A stretch of 7,024 bases of DNA from DAIOSQ01 sp036752465 (GTDB lineage: Bacteria; Pseudomonadota; Gammaproteobacteria; Legionellales; Legionellaceae), in NCBI GenBank assembly GCA_036752465.1, contig DAIOSQ010000098.1:1-7024 (forward strand), written 5' to 3'. Shown one piece after another: positions 1 to 5,827 of this stretch. Every line of letters starts with the position of its first letter. The stretch's first letter is position 1. The position numbers and the translations under genes are program-made. The notes under the pieces are model-generated. The model was not told where the DNA came from, did not search any database, and saw nothing but the letters and a program-made list of their open reading frames with translations.

Positions 1-306
1 AAAAAAAAAGCTCAAACCTACAAACAGCAACTGAAATGGATAAAATAGGCCAATGTTATTAAAGTTAGGAAAAAAATCACCAGAAAAAATAAAGTTATTC
101 CAAAATGGAAGTGTGCCTTGTCTCAATGCGTCTCTAAAATACAGAAAATTTACAAAACCAATATCATGCGTATCCCATCCAACATAGCTGCTTGTGCCAT
201 AATGAAATAAAATAAACCCAACCCAAGCCACACATAAGAGTATTAGAGCTGTATTATCATTTAATAGAAAAACTGTGCGTTGGTATATGCTATTTTTACT
301 TGTCAT
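1..306 (-). CDS. YfhO-like polytopic membrane protein, probable GT-C glycosyltransferase (N-terminal part, cut by window edge)
   Basis: The frame is open from an ATG at 306-304 to the left edge, giving 102 residues without a stop; the C-terminus is missing. A short polar N-terminus leads into a hydrophobic helix at about residues 19-36. An extracytoplasmic-looking loop follows, with GWDTHD (43-48), LPFWN (66-70), SGDFF (75-79) and LFYP (87-90), then a second hydrophobic stretch from about 91. An acidic residue just after the first helix followed by PFWN, a G-x-F motif and FYP is the layout I associate with YfhO-type membrane proteins, which use polyprenyl-phosphate sugars to glycosylate cell-surface polymers. 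Asp45 is a candidate catalytic residue by analogy only. The ATG follows directly on the stop of the family 2 glycosyltransferase gene with no gap, implying co-translation; a weak GGA lies 11 bases upstream. Membrane nature is well supported; the substrate is unknown. A different GT-C or O-antigen-type membrane protein remains possible. Confidence 0.72.
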   Translation of the reverse strand, partial: MTSKNSIYQRTVFLLNDNTALILLCVAWVGFILFHYGTSSYVGWDTHDIGFVNFLYFRDALRQGTLPFWNNFIFSGDFFPNFNNIGLFYPFQLLFVGLSFFF

Positions 307-1236
307 TTAGAAGTTAATCCGTTCTTTTTCAATAACCAAGGGCCTTTTCATTACACGCGTGTTGATAGATGCAATATATTCTCCTAATAAACCTACAAAA
401 AATAGCTGGACTGAGGAAAAAAAGAAAAGACTTATAAGTATGGGTGCAACACCTAACGCGAATGACTGCCAAAAAATCAATTTAAGGATAAAATAAATAA
501 CGCAAATTAGTAAGCTTAACCCACTGAAAAAAAATCCTCCAATCGCAGCTAAGCGCAATGGAATTTTCGAGTAACTAGTGACCCCTAACATGCCAATATC
601 ATAAAGCGTATAAAAGTTATTTTTTGTAACCCCTTTCTTTCGTTTGGGCTGTTCGTATGGAATTTCACAGATCTCAAAACCAATATCTGCTATCATGCCG
701 CGAAAATAGGGGTAAGGATCGTCATACTCGCCTAATAAGTCGATAATTTTTTTATCATACAAGCCGAATCCAGTAAAATTTTTTATCAATTTAATGTCAG
801 CGATTTTTCCAATACCATAATAGCCCAAACGCCTAATGGAAAACATCAGTCGTGACTCTTCGCTACGCGGTTTCACACCAATGACAATGCGTTCTCCTTC
901 TTCCCATTTGCTAATAAATTTTTTGATAAGCTCTGGAGGATCTTGAAGATCTGCGACTAGAGAAATCACCGCATCTCCTGACGCTTGTAAGAGCCCATAA
1001 AAAGGTGATCGAATGTGGCCAAAATTACGCGAGTTTATGATAATTTTGACATTTTTGTCATGTTTTGCAATCTGTTTTAATTGAGTTATGGTTCTGTCAG
1101 TAGACGCATTATCAATAAAAATATGTTCATAGCGGTAATTAGATAATTCTGAAAATACGGTTTTCACTTGTTGATAAAGTTCGTCGATATTTTCTTCTTC
1201 ATTAAAACACGGAGTTACAATACTAATCAGTCTCAT
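307..1236 (-). CDS. Family 2 glycosyltransferase, polyprenyl-phosphate sugar synthase type (GtrB/CsbB/DPM1-like)
   Basis: Likely transfers a sugar from a nucleotide donor to polyprenyl phosphate on the cytoplasmic face of the inner membrane, making a lipid-linked donor. The 309-residue protein has the GT-A fold signature: an N-terminal strand ending in TPCFNEEENI (8-17), FIDNASTDRT (40-49), a NSRNFGH motif (68-74), and the metal/nucleotide motif ADLQDPPE (95-102), which is characteristic of the GtrB/DPM1-like branch. RKKG (199-202) is the conserved basic segment before the membrane part. Two hydrophobic segments at about 229-252 and 260-284 and a short basic tail complete the usual layout, and the length is normal for the family. 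An in-frame TTG sits immediately before the ATG at 1236-1234; I chose the ATG, though no strong ribosome site favours either. The next gene begins directly after its TAA stop, and encodes a YfhO-like protein, so the two probably act in sequence. The sugar cannot be read from the sequence. Confidence 0.88.
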   Translation of the reverse strand: MRLISIVTPCFNEEENIDELYQQVKTVFSELSNYRYEHIFIDNASTDRTITQLKQIAKHDKNVKIIINSRNFGHIRSPFYGLLQASGDAVISLVADLQDPPELIKKFISKWEEGERIVIGVKPRSEESRLMFSIRRLGYYGIGKIADIKLIKNFTGFGLYDKKIIDLLGEYDDPYPYFRGMIADIGFEICEIPYEQPKRKKGVTKNNFYTLYDIGMLGVTSYSKIPLRLAAIGGFFFSGLSLLICVIYFILKLIFWQSFALGVAPILISLFFFSSVQLFFVGLLGEYIASINTRVMKRPLVIEKERINF

Positions 1237-1282
1237 CAATTTATCTAATGCCCATTTGGTAAATTTTTAATCCATATATATC

Positions 1283-1304
1283 AAAACTCGCCCTTTGGGG
1301 CGAG
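1283..1304 (-). terminator. Intrinsic terminator after the HtrA gene
   Basis: Read on the minus strand this is CTCGCCC, loop CAAA, GGGCGAG, then TTTT. The 7-bp stem is perfect and GC-rich (arms at 1298-1304 and 1287-1293) and the T run follows at once. It starts about 25 bases after the HtrA stop codon. On the plus strand no T run follows, so it is directional. It separates the miaB-rluD-pgeF-degQ run from the glycosyltransferase pair. The remaining 46 bases before the glycosyltransferase start are AT-rich, with no promoter I could recognise confidently. Confidence 0.85.
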
Positions 1305-1329
1305 GACCTAAACCAGTTCGTTTGACCTT

Positions 1330-2700
1330 TTAGATAATTAATATATACAGTGCACCGGCACCACGGATAACTTGAACCAGTAACTGTTTTTTTGCTTGCT
1401 GTGCAATACTTTGCAACGCTTTGCTGTTTGCTACTGGCAATTGATTCGCAGCAATAATAATATCTCCAGGTCGAAGACCTGCTCGCCAGCCGGCACTGTT
1501 TTCTGTTGCACCTACTACTTGCACGCCGACAATATGTCCATGCATGGGCGAGTCTTGTTCAAAATTACGTAGAGCTAAGCCAAACAGGAATGGGTTACTT
1601 GCCTGCAGTTTTTGTTCATGTTTCTTTATGTCAGTTACTATGACAGTCAATTTGACTTCTTTGCCATTTCTGACCAGCTTCATAGAAACATTGCTGCCAA
1701 CACGCAATAGACTGATAATATTTTTGACTTGGGTGGATTGTGCAATCTTATTGCCGTTAATCTCAGTAATAATGTCGCCTGCTCGAATACCGGCTAATTC
1801 CGCAGGTGAGTTATCGTTAACCTGCGATACCAACGCACCCTGAAATTGTTCTGGATAACCCATGGCTTGTGCCAGTTCTGGGGTTAGATGTTGAACAAAA
1901 ATACCCATCAAGCCACGATGAACAGATCCAAATTGAATAATTTGTTGAGCAACGTCTTTGGCCATGTTGATAGGTATTGCGAACCCAATGCCTACATTAC
2001 CGCCGTACATTGAGATAATGGCAGTGTTGATGCCAATCAACTCTCCCTTGGTATTGATCAAAGCACCACCTGAGTTACCAGGATTAATAGCAGCATCGGT
2101 CTGAATGAAGTTTTCTATCCCTTCTATATTAAGATCGCTGCGTTTCATGGCGCTGACAATACCAAATGTTGCTGATTGACTATTGCCGAGGTTGTTGAGC
2201 CCAAAAGGGTTACCAATGGCCACCACAAAATCTCCAACTTCTATCTGATCAGAATCGCCAATTGGGATGCTTTGTAATCGGTTAGCTTCGATTTTTAATA
2301 CGGCAACGTCAGTTTCACTATCGCCTCCAATTACTTTGGCTTTTAGATGACGGCCATCGTTTAGAGTAACCGTGATCAGAGATGCGTGGCGCACGACATG
2401 ATCATTCGTGATCACAATGCCGTTTTGCGGATCAATAATCACGCCTGAGCCAATGCTCTGAAATTTGCGGGGCTTATCGGAGCGATTGGTTTCATGCGTC
2501 GGTGGGGCATCATCGTCTTCAGAGTTTTGGAGCGTACGGTCTGGTAAATACCCTTGTACCGCAACATTCACAATCGCCGGCATCACTTTTTTTAACACGG
2601 GTGCTAACGTGGGTAGCATGGTTTGTGGTGCATTTGCATACAAGACAAACGTCAAAGTATTTAAGAATAAAGCAAACAAAGCGCGAGCTAGCGATTTCAT
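1330..2700 (-). CDS. degQ: Periplasmic serine protease/chaperone of the HtrA family, DegQ-like
   Basis: Degrades or holds misfolded envelope proteins in the periplasm. The 456 residues begin with a signal peptide (basic MKSLAR start, hydrophobic core to about 21, likely cleavage after ANA at 22-24). The trypsin-like domain covers about 30-258 and has an intact triad: His101 in TNDHVV, Asp131 in ETDVAVLKI and Ser210 in NPGNSGGAL. The loop before GSGVIID (about 52-82) is short, acidic and without cysteine, which fits DegQ better than DegP with its long LA loop. PDZ1 is about 259-357 with carboxylate-binding loop HRGLMG (261-266). PDZ2 runs from about 370 to the end and closes with the typical RGAGALYIL tail, so the gene is complete. 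The start is fixed by an ATG at 2700 with a GGAAGA ribosome site 6 bases upstream; the pgeF stop lies one base before it. An intrinsic terminator follows. DegP versus DegQ assignment is by loop length only. Confidence 0.93.
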   Translation of the reverse strand: MKSLARALFALFLNTLTFVLYANAPQTMLPTLAPVLKKVMPAIVNVAVQGYLPDRTLQNSEDDDAPPTHETNRSDKPRKFQSIGSGVIIDPQNGIVITNDHVVRHASLITVTLNDGRHLKAKVIGGDSETDVAVLKIEANRLQSIPIGDSDQIEVGDFVVAIGNPFGLNNLGNSQSATFGIVSAMKRSDLNIEGIENFIQTDAAINPGNSGGALINTKGELIGINTAIISMYGGNVGIGFAIPINMAKDVAQQIIQFGSVHRGLMGIFVQHLTPELAQAMGYPEQFQGALVSQVNDNSPAELAGIRAGDIITEINGNKIAQSTQVKNIISLLRVGSNVSMKLVRNGKEVKLTVIVTDIKKHEQKLQASNPFLFGLALRNFEQDSPMHGHIVGVQVVGATENSAGWRAGLRPGDIIIAANQLPVANSKALQSIAQQAKKQLLVQVIRGAGALYILII

Positions 2701-2701
2701 A

Positions 2702-3436
2702 TTAATTCTTCCAAGAAGTGAACCATATTAAAGTTGCCATTCTACCGGTTTTAGCCTGTCGCCGATATGAATAGAATTGATCATTTGCTTCAAATGAGCA
2801 AGCATTTGATAAAGCAACGTTTTCTACACCTTGTGCGTGTAAAATCATGCGCGCTATTTTTGGCAAATCTGCATAATGTCCTTGAGTATTGGCCGTAAAA
2901 GCAGCAGCAGTTTGTGGGTATGCATCCAAGTACTGCTCTTTAACTTCAGGACCGATTTGAAAACATGCTTGACAGATTGCTGGACCTATCCATGCCAGCA
3001 ATTGGTTAGCAGGTGTTGTCATTTTTTGCAGGGTATTTTCGACTATACCCTGCAATAAACCGCGCCAGCCAGCATGAATGGCAGAAACTTCTGAGCCTTG
3101 CAGATTACATAAAACTATGGGCAAACAGTCTGCGGTCATAATGACCAGTGGTATATCTGCACGACGGGTAATGGCAGCATCTGCTGCTCGACTGCTCTCA
3201 TCGTCTACCACTACGCAACGGTTACTATGCGTTTGATCAAGCCATGCGGGTTCATGATGTAACTTTAAGTCCAGTTTGAGGCGGGAACGATTGGCCAAGA
3301 CGTGCAATGGATTGTCCTCTACGTGCAGTGCCATATTGTTATGATCAAAGGGTGATAGGCTATGACCATATAATCTGGTGGTCGTAAGGGCTCGGACATT
3401 GTTTGGCGCACACCAGTTAGCTTGAAGATAAGTCAT
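2702..3436 (-). CDS. pgeF: Peptidoglycan editing factor / multi-copper-polyphenol-oxidase-fold protein (YfiH family)
   Basis: Cytoplasmic protein of the YfiH/LACC1 family. The E. coli member keeps wrong amino acids out of peptidoglycan precursors, and other members act as purine nucleoside phosphorylases or adenosine deaminases; which reaction applies here cannot be read from sequence. At 244 residues it matches the usual length (about 243). The metal/active-site residues are present: His70 in LDQTH, Cys104 in MTADCLP, and His121 in IHAGWRGL. Also seen are WIGPAI (149-154) and the C-terminal FYSYRR (221-226) and TGRMATLIW (230-238). I start at the ATG at 3436-3434 because GGAAG lies 6 bases upstream and family alignment begins here; a longer frame from TTG at 3499 adds 21 unsupported residues inside rluD. 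The gene overlaps the end of rluD by 20 bases and ends one base before the HtrA start. The rluD-yfiH order also occurs in E. coli. Confidence 0.92.
   Translation of the reverse strand: MTYLQANWCAPNNVRALTTTRLYGHSLSPFDHNNMALHVEDNPLHVLANRSRLKLDLKLHHEPAWLDQTHSNRCVVVDDESSRAADAAITRRADIPLVIMTADCLPIVLCNLQGSEVSAIHAGWRGLLQGIVENTLQKMTTPANQLLAWIGPAICQACFQIGPEVKEQYLDAYPQTAAAFTANTQGHYADLPKIARMILHAQGVENVALSNACSFEANDQFYSYRRQAKTGRMATLIWFTSWKN
2707..2712 (-). promoter_or_regulatory. Ribosome binding site of the HtrA gene
   Basis: GGAAGA on the minus strand, 6 bases before the ATG at 2700 and lying inside the last codons of pgeF. It indicates that the protease is translated from the same message as pgeF while having its own initiation signal. 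Confidence 0.7.
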
Positions 3437-4388
3437 GGTTTGCTTCCAGCATATGAAGGAGGGTGTTGAAATCTTCTGGTAATTCGGCCTGTATTGCAAT
3501 AGTCTGGTTCGTGCTCGGATGGCTAAATGTTAATTGACATGCATGTAAGGCTTGTCTTGGAAACGTACGCAGTGCTTGTTTAAGTGTGTCACCAACCCCG
3601 GCTGGCGAATGACTGCGGCCACCATACAAAGAGTCACCGACGATGGGGTGATTGAGGTGGGCCATGTGCACTCTTATTTGGTGTGTGCGCCCAGTGTGCA
3701 GTGTGATATCTAACCATGTGATAAAACGGTATTGTCGTTTGAGTGCGTAAGTCGTGATGGCTTCTTTGCCTTGGGGCCGGACTGACATTTTTAAGCGATT
3801 ATGTGGATCTCTACCGTAGCCGGTGTGCACGGTCCCCCCAGAAATTAAGTGTCCATATACCAAAGTTGTATATTGACGTTTAATGCTTCTTTCCTGTAAT
3901 TGTTTGACTAAAGCAGTATGGGCTATGTGTGTTTTTGCCACCAATAATAACCCGGTGGTATCTTTATCCAATCTATGTACAATACCTGCGCGTGGGAGTA
4001 TGGCTAAGTTGCTGTTGTGATGCAAGAGGGCGTTGATAAGGGTATGTTGGCGATTGCCAGCTCCAGGGTGCACCACCAACCCAGCTGGTTTATTGATAAC
4101 CAATAATTCTTCATCTTCGTAGCGTATATCTAGCGGAATATCCTCGGCCAGATGAATATCTGGGTTGGTCACCGATACCAAGTGTTGTTGAAACTTGACA
4201 TGCTCACCACCGTAGACTTTATCTTTTGGCTTAGCCTCACGACCATTGAGGGTAATAAAACCGGCTTTAAGTGAGGCGGACAATTGTGAGCGAGAGTACC
4301 CAGGATATAGTTTGACCAAGCTCGCATCAAGACGCAGCCCAAAACAATCATTGGGAATGATGATATCTTCGGTAGTGAGAGGCAACAT
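3417..4388 (-). CDS. rluD: 23S rRNA pseudouridine synthase RluD
   Basis: Converts uridines in helix 69 of 23S rRNA (E. coli positions 1911, 1915 and 1917) to pseudouridine, late in large-subunit assembly. The 323 residues are close to the E. coli length (326). An S4 RNA-binding domain spans about 18-80 (YSRSQLSASLKAG at 31-43). The catalytic domain has LLVINKPAGLVVHPG (95-109) and the signature GIVHRLDKDTTGLLLVA (135-151), with the catalytic aspartate at 141. GRTHQIRVHMAH follows later, then GDSLYGG. RluA and RluC are the main alternatives, but the S4 domain and the VVHPGAG motif favour RluD. The start ATG at 4388 shares its A with the miaB stop (TAATG), which suggests translational coupling. 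A full AAGGAG lies upstream with a rather long 13-base spacing. The 3' end overlaps pgeF. Confidence 0.94.
   Translation of the reverse strand: MLPLTTEDIIIPNDCFGLRLDASLVKLYPGYSRSQLSASLKAGFITLNGREAKPKDKVYGGEHVKFQQHLVSVTNPDIHLAEDIPLDIRYEDEELLVINKPAGLVVHPGAGNRQHTLINALLHHNSNLAILPRAGIVHRLDKDTTGLLLVAKTHIAHTALVKQLQERSIKRQYTTLVYGHLISGGTVHTGYGRDPHNRLKMSVRPQGKEAITTYALKRQYRFITWLDITLHTGRTHQIRVHMAHLNHPIVGDSLYGGRSHSPAGVGDTLKQALRTFPRQALHACQLTFSHPSTNQTIAIQAELPEDFNTLLHMLEANHDLSSS
3443..3447 (-). promoter_or_regulatory. Ribosome binding site deciding the pgeF start
   Basis: GGAAG on the minus strand with 6 bases (CAAACC) before the ATG at 3436. It lies inside the rluD coding sequence and favours the 244-residue product over the upstream TTG at 3499. 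Confidence 0.7.
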
Positions 4389-5728
4389 TATTCGGCAGCG
4401 ACTCCTTCGAGCAAGCGTCCACGTAAAGAGTTTGGTAACGCAGCTGTGATCTCTACCTGGACAAATCGTCCGATGAGATCTGCAGTACCGTCAAAGTTGA
4501 CCACACGGTTGCATTCAGTACGACCAGCTAGCTGCTGCTTATTTTTTTTAGATAGACCGGTCACCAAAAGTTTTTGTGAGCTACCTATCATGGATTGACT
4601 GTATTGTGCTGCTTGGAGCAAGAGCCTGGCTTGCAAAATTTGCAAGCGTTGTTTTTTTACGTCAGGGTCAATATCATCAGGCAAATTAGCAGCCGGAGTA
4701 CCCGGTCGTTTGCTGAAGATAAAACTAAACGAGGTATCAAAGCCAATTTCATGCACCAAATTCATAGTATCCTGGAAATCGTCGTTGCTTTCCCCCGGAA
4801 AGCCTACAATAATATCGGTTGATAAACGAATATCAGGCCTTATTTTTCGCAGCTTTCTGATTTTTGATTTAAACTCCAAAGCGGTGTAGCCACGTTTCAT
4901 CATGGCGAGGATTCTATCAGAGCCGCTTTGCACCGGTAAATGCAGATGATTAACCAGTTTTGGTACTTCTTGGTATGCATTAATCAGATTGTCTGAAAAT
5001 GCTAACGGATGAGATGTTGTGAAACGTATGCGACCAATACTTTCGATAGCTGCAATATACTGGATTAAAAGGGCTAGATCGGCTTGTCCTCCTTGGTGCA
5101 TATCACCACGATAATCATTGACGTTTTGCCCGAGTAGATGAATTTCTCGCACGCCCTGTGTTGATAACTGGTAACACTCCGCCAAAATATCATCAAAAGG
5201 CCTGCTTATTTCTTCTCCTCGTGTGTACGGTACAACGCAATAGCTACAATATTTGCTGCAACCTTCCATAATTGACACATACGCACTAGGCCCCTCTGCG
5301 CGTGGAGTAGGCAGGTTATCAAATTTTTCAATTTCTGGAAAACTGATATCAACTACGGGTTTGCGGGTTTGTAGACGTTCATCCAACATGGCAGGTAGAC
5401 GATGTAAAGTTTGCGGGCCAAACACCATATCTACAAAAGGTGCCCGCTTGATAATATCACCACCTTCTTGACTGGCCACGCAGCCCCCCACACCAATCAT
5501 GACGTGAGGATGATTTTTTTTGTAGTCTCGCCATTGACCCAATTGAGAAAATACTTTTTCTTGAGCTTTTTCTCGTATTGAACAAGTGTTCAGTAGAATG
5601 ACATCGGCCTCGAAAACATTTTCAGTTGTTTCGTAGCCATGAGAATTAGATAGCACATCGGCCATTTTGGCTGAATCGTATTCATTCATCTGGCAACCAT
5701 TGGTTTTGATATATAATTTTTTAGCCAT
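4388..5728 (-). CDS. miaB: tRNA-2-methylthio-N6-dimethylallyladenosine synthase MiaB
   Basis: Radical SAM methylthiotransferase that adds a methylthio group to i6A37 in tRNAs reading UNN codons, in the cytoplasm. Residues 1-120 form the UPF0004 domain with its three cluster cysteines Cys12 (TNGCQMNEYDS), Cys49 (LLNTCSIREKAQEKV) and Cys83 (GVGGCVASQEG). The radical SAM motif CSKYCSYC gives Cys157, Cys161 and Cys164, followed by VVPYTRGEE. HLHLPVQSGSD (261-271) and DIIVGFPGE (305-313) are conserved core segments. A TRAM RNA-binding domain occupies about 381-443. With all six cysteines and 446 residues it is complete, slightly shorter at the C-terminus than E. coli (474). I chose the ATG at 5728 because MAKKLYIKTNGCQ aligns with the E. 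coli start. A GTG at 5767 would add 13 residues but has no ribosome site and would lie about 6 bases from the predicted transcription start. First gene of the four-gene run; overlaps rluD by one base. Confidence 0.96.
   Translation of the reverse strand: MAKKLYIKTNGCQMNEYDSAKMADVLSNSHGYETTENVFEADVILLNTCSIREKAQEKVFSQLGQWRDYKKNHPHVMIGVGGCVASQEGGDIIKRAPFVDMVFGPQTLHRLPAMLDERLQTRKPVVDISFPEIEKFDNLPTPRAEGPSAYVSIMEGCSKYCSYCVVPYTRGEEISRPFDDILAECYQLSTQGVREIHLLGQNVNDYRGDMHQGGQADLALLIQYIAAIESIGRIRFTTSHPLAFSDNLINAYQEVPKLVNHLHLPVQSGSDRILAMMKRGYTALEFKSKIRKLRKIRPDIRLSTDIIVGFPGESNDDFQDTMNLVHEIGFDTSFSFIFSKRPGTPAANLPDDIDPDVKKQRLQILQARLLLQAAQYSQSMIGSSQKLLVTGLSKKNKQQLAGRTECNRVVNFDGTADLIGRFVQVEITAALPNSLRGRLLEGVAAE
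4402..4407 (-). promoter_or_regulatory. Ribosome binding site of rluD
   Basis: AAGGAG on the minus strand, inside the final codons of miaB, 13 bases before the rluD ATG. The consensus is perfect but the spacing is longer than the usual 5-9, so initiation may lean on ribosomes terminating at the overlapping TAATG. Confidence 0.6.
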
Positions 5729-5779
5729 GATACTCTGGGTATGCGCGGTAACGTCAGCAGTCGTCACCTAAAACCATAA

Positions 5780-5808
5780 ATTCTAGCACTACTGAAGTAT
5801 GCTGTCTA
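5780..5808 (-). promoter_or_regulatory. Sigma70-type promoter for the miaB operon
   Basis: On the minus strand a -35 TAGACA (5808-5803) and a -10 TAGAAT (5785-5780) are 17 bases apart, each one base off consensus. A TGC directly before the -10 makes it an extended -10 element. Transcription would begin near 5773, leaving an untranslated leader of about 45 bases before the miaB ATG at 5728. It lies in the 99-base gap after slt, where I see no terminator, so slt readthrough may add to expression. Predicted from motif match only. Confidence 0.65.
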
Positions 5809-5827
5809 TTATGTGAACAATATTTCA

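Noticed and set aside
1240..1282. Possible promoter for the glycosyltransferase pair
   Set aside because: A TTGATA just after the terminator stem has no acceptable -10 at the right distance; the stretch is simply AT-rich.
1544..1843. Plus-strand open frame of 99 codons inside the HtrA gene
   Set aside because: It is antisense to the PDZ1/PDZ2 coding region, has no ribosome site or recognisable domain, and looks like a shadow of the real gene.
2465..2731. Plus-strand open frames over the start of the HtrA gene
   Set aside because: They are antisense to the signal peptide and N-terminal loop, with low-complexity composition and no family resemblance.
3437..3499. 21-residue N-terminal extension of pgeF from a TTG
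   Set aside because: The extension lies wholly in rluD, is not part of the YfiH family, and the internal ATG has a good ribosome site.
5783..5805. Small dyad (GCATAC...GTAGTGC) in the spacer of the miaB promoter
   Set aside because: The pairing is only about six bases with a bulge, too weak to call an operator.
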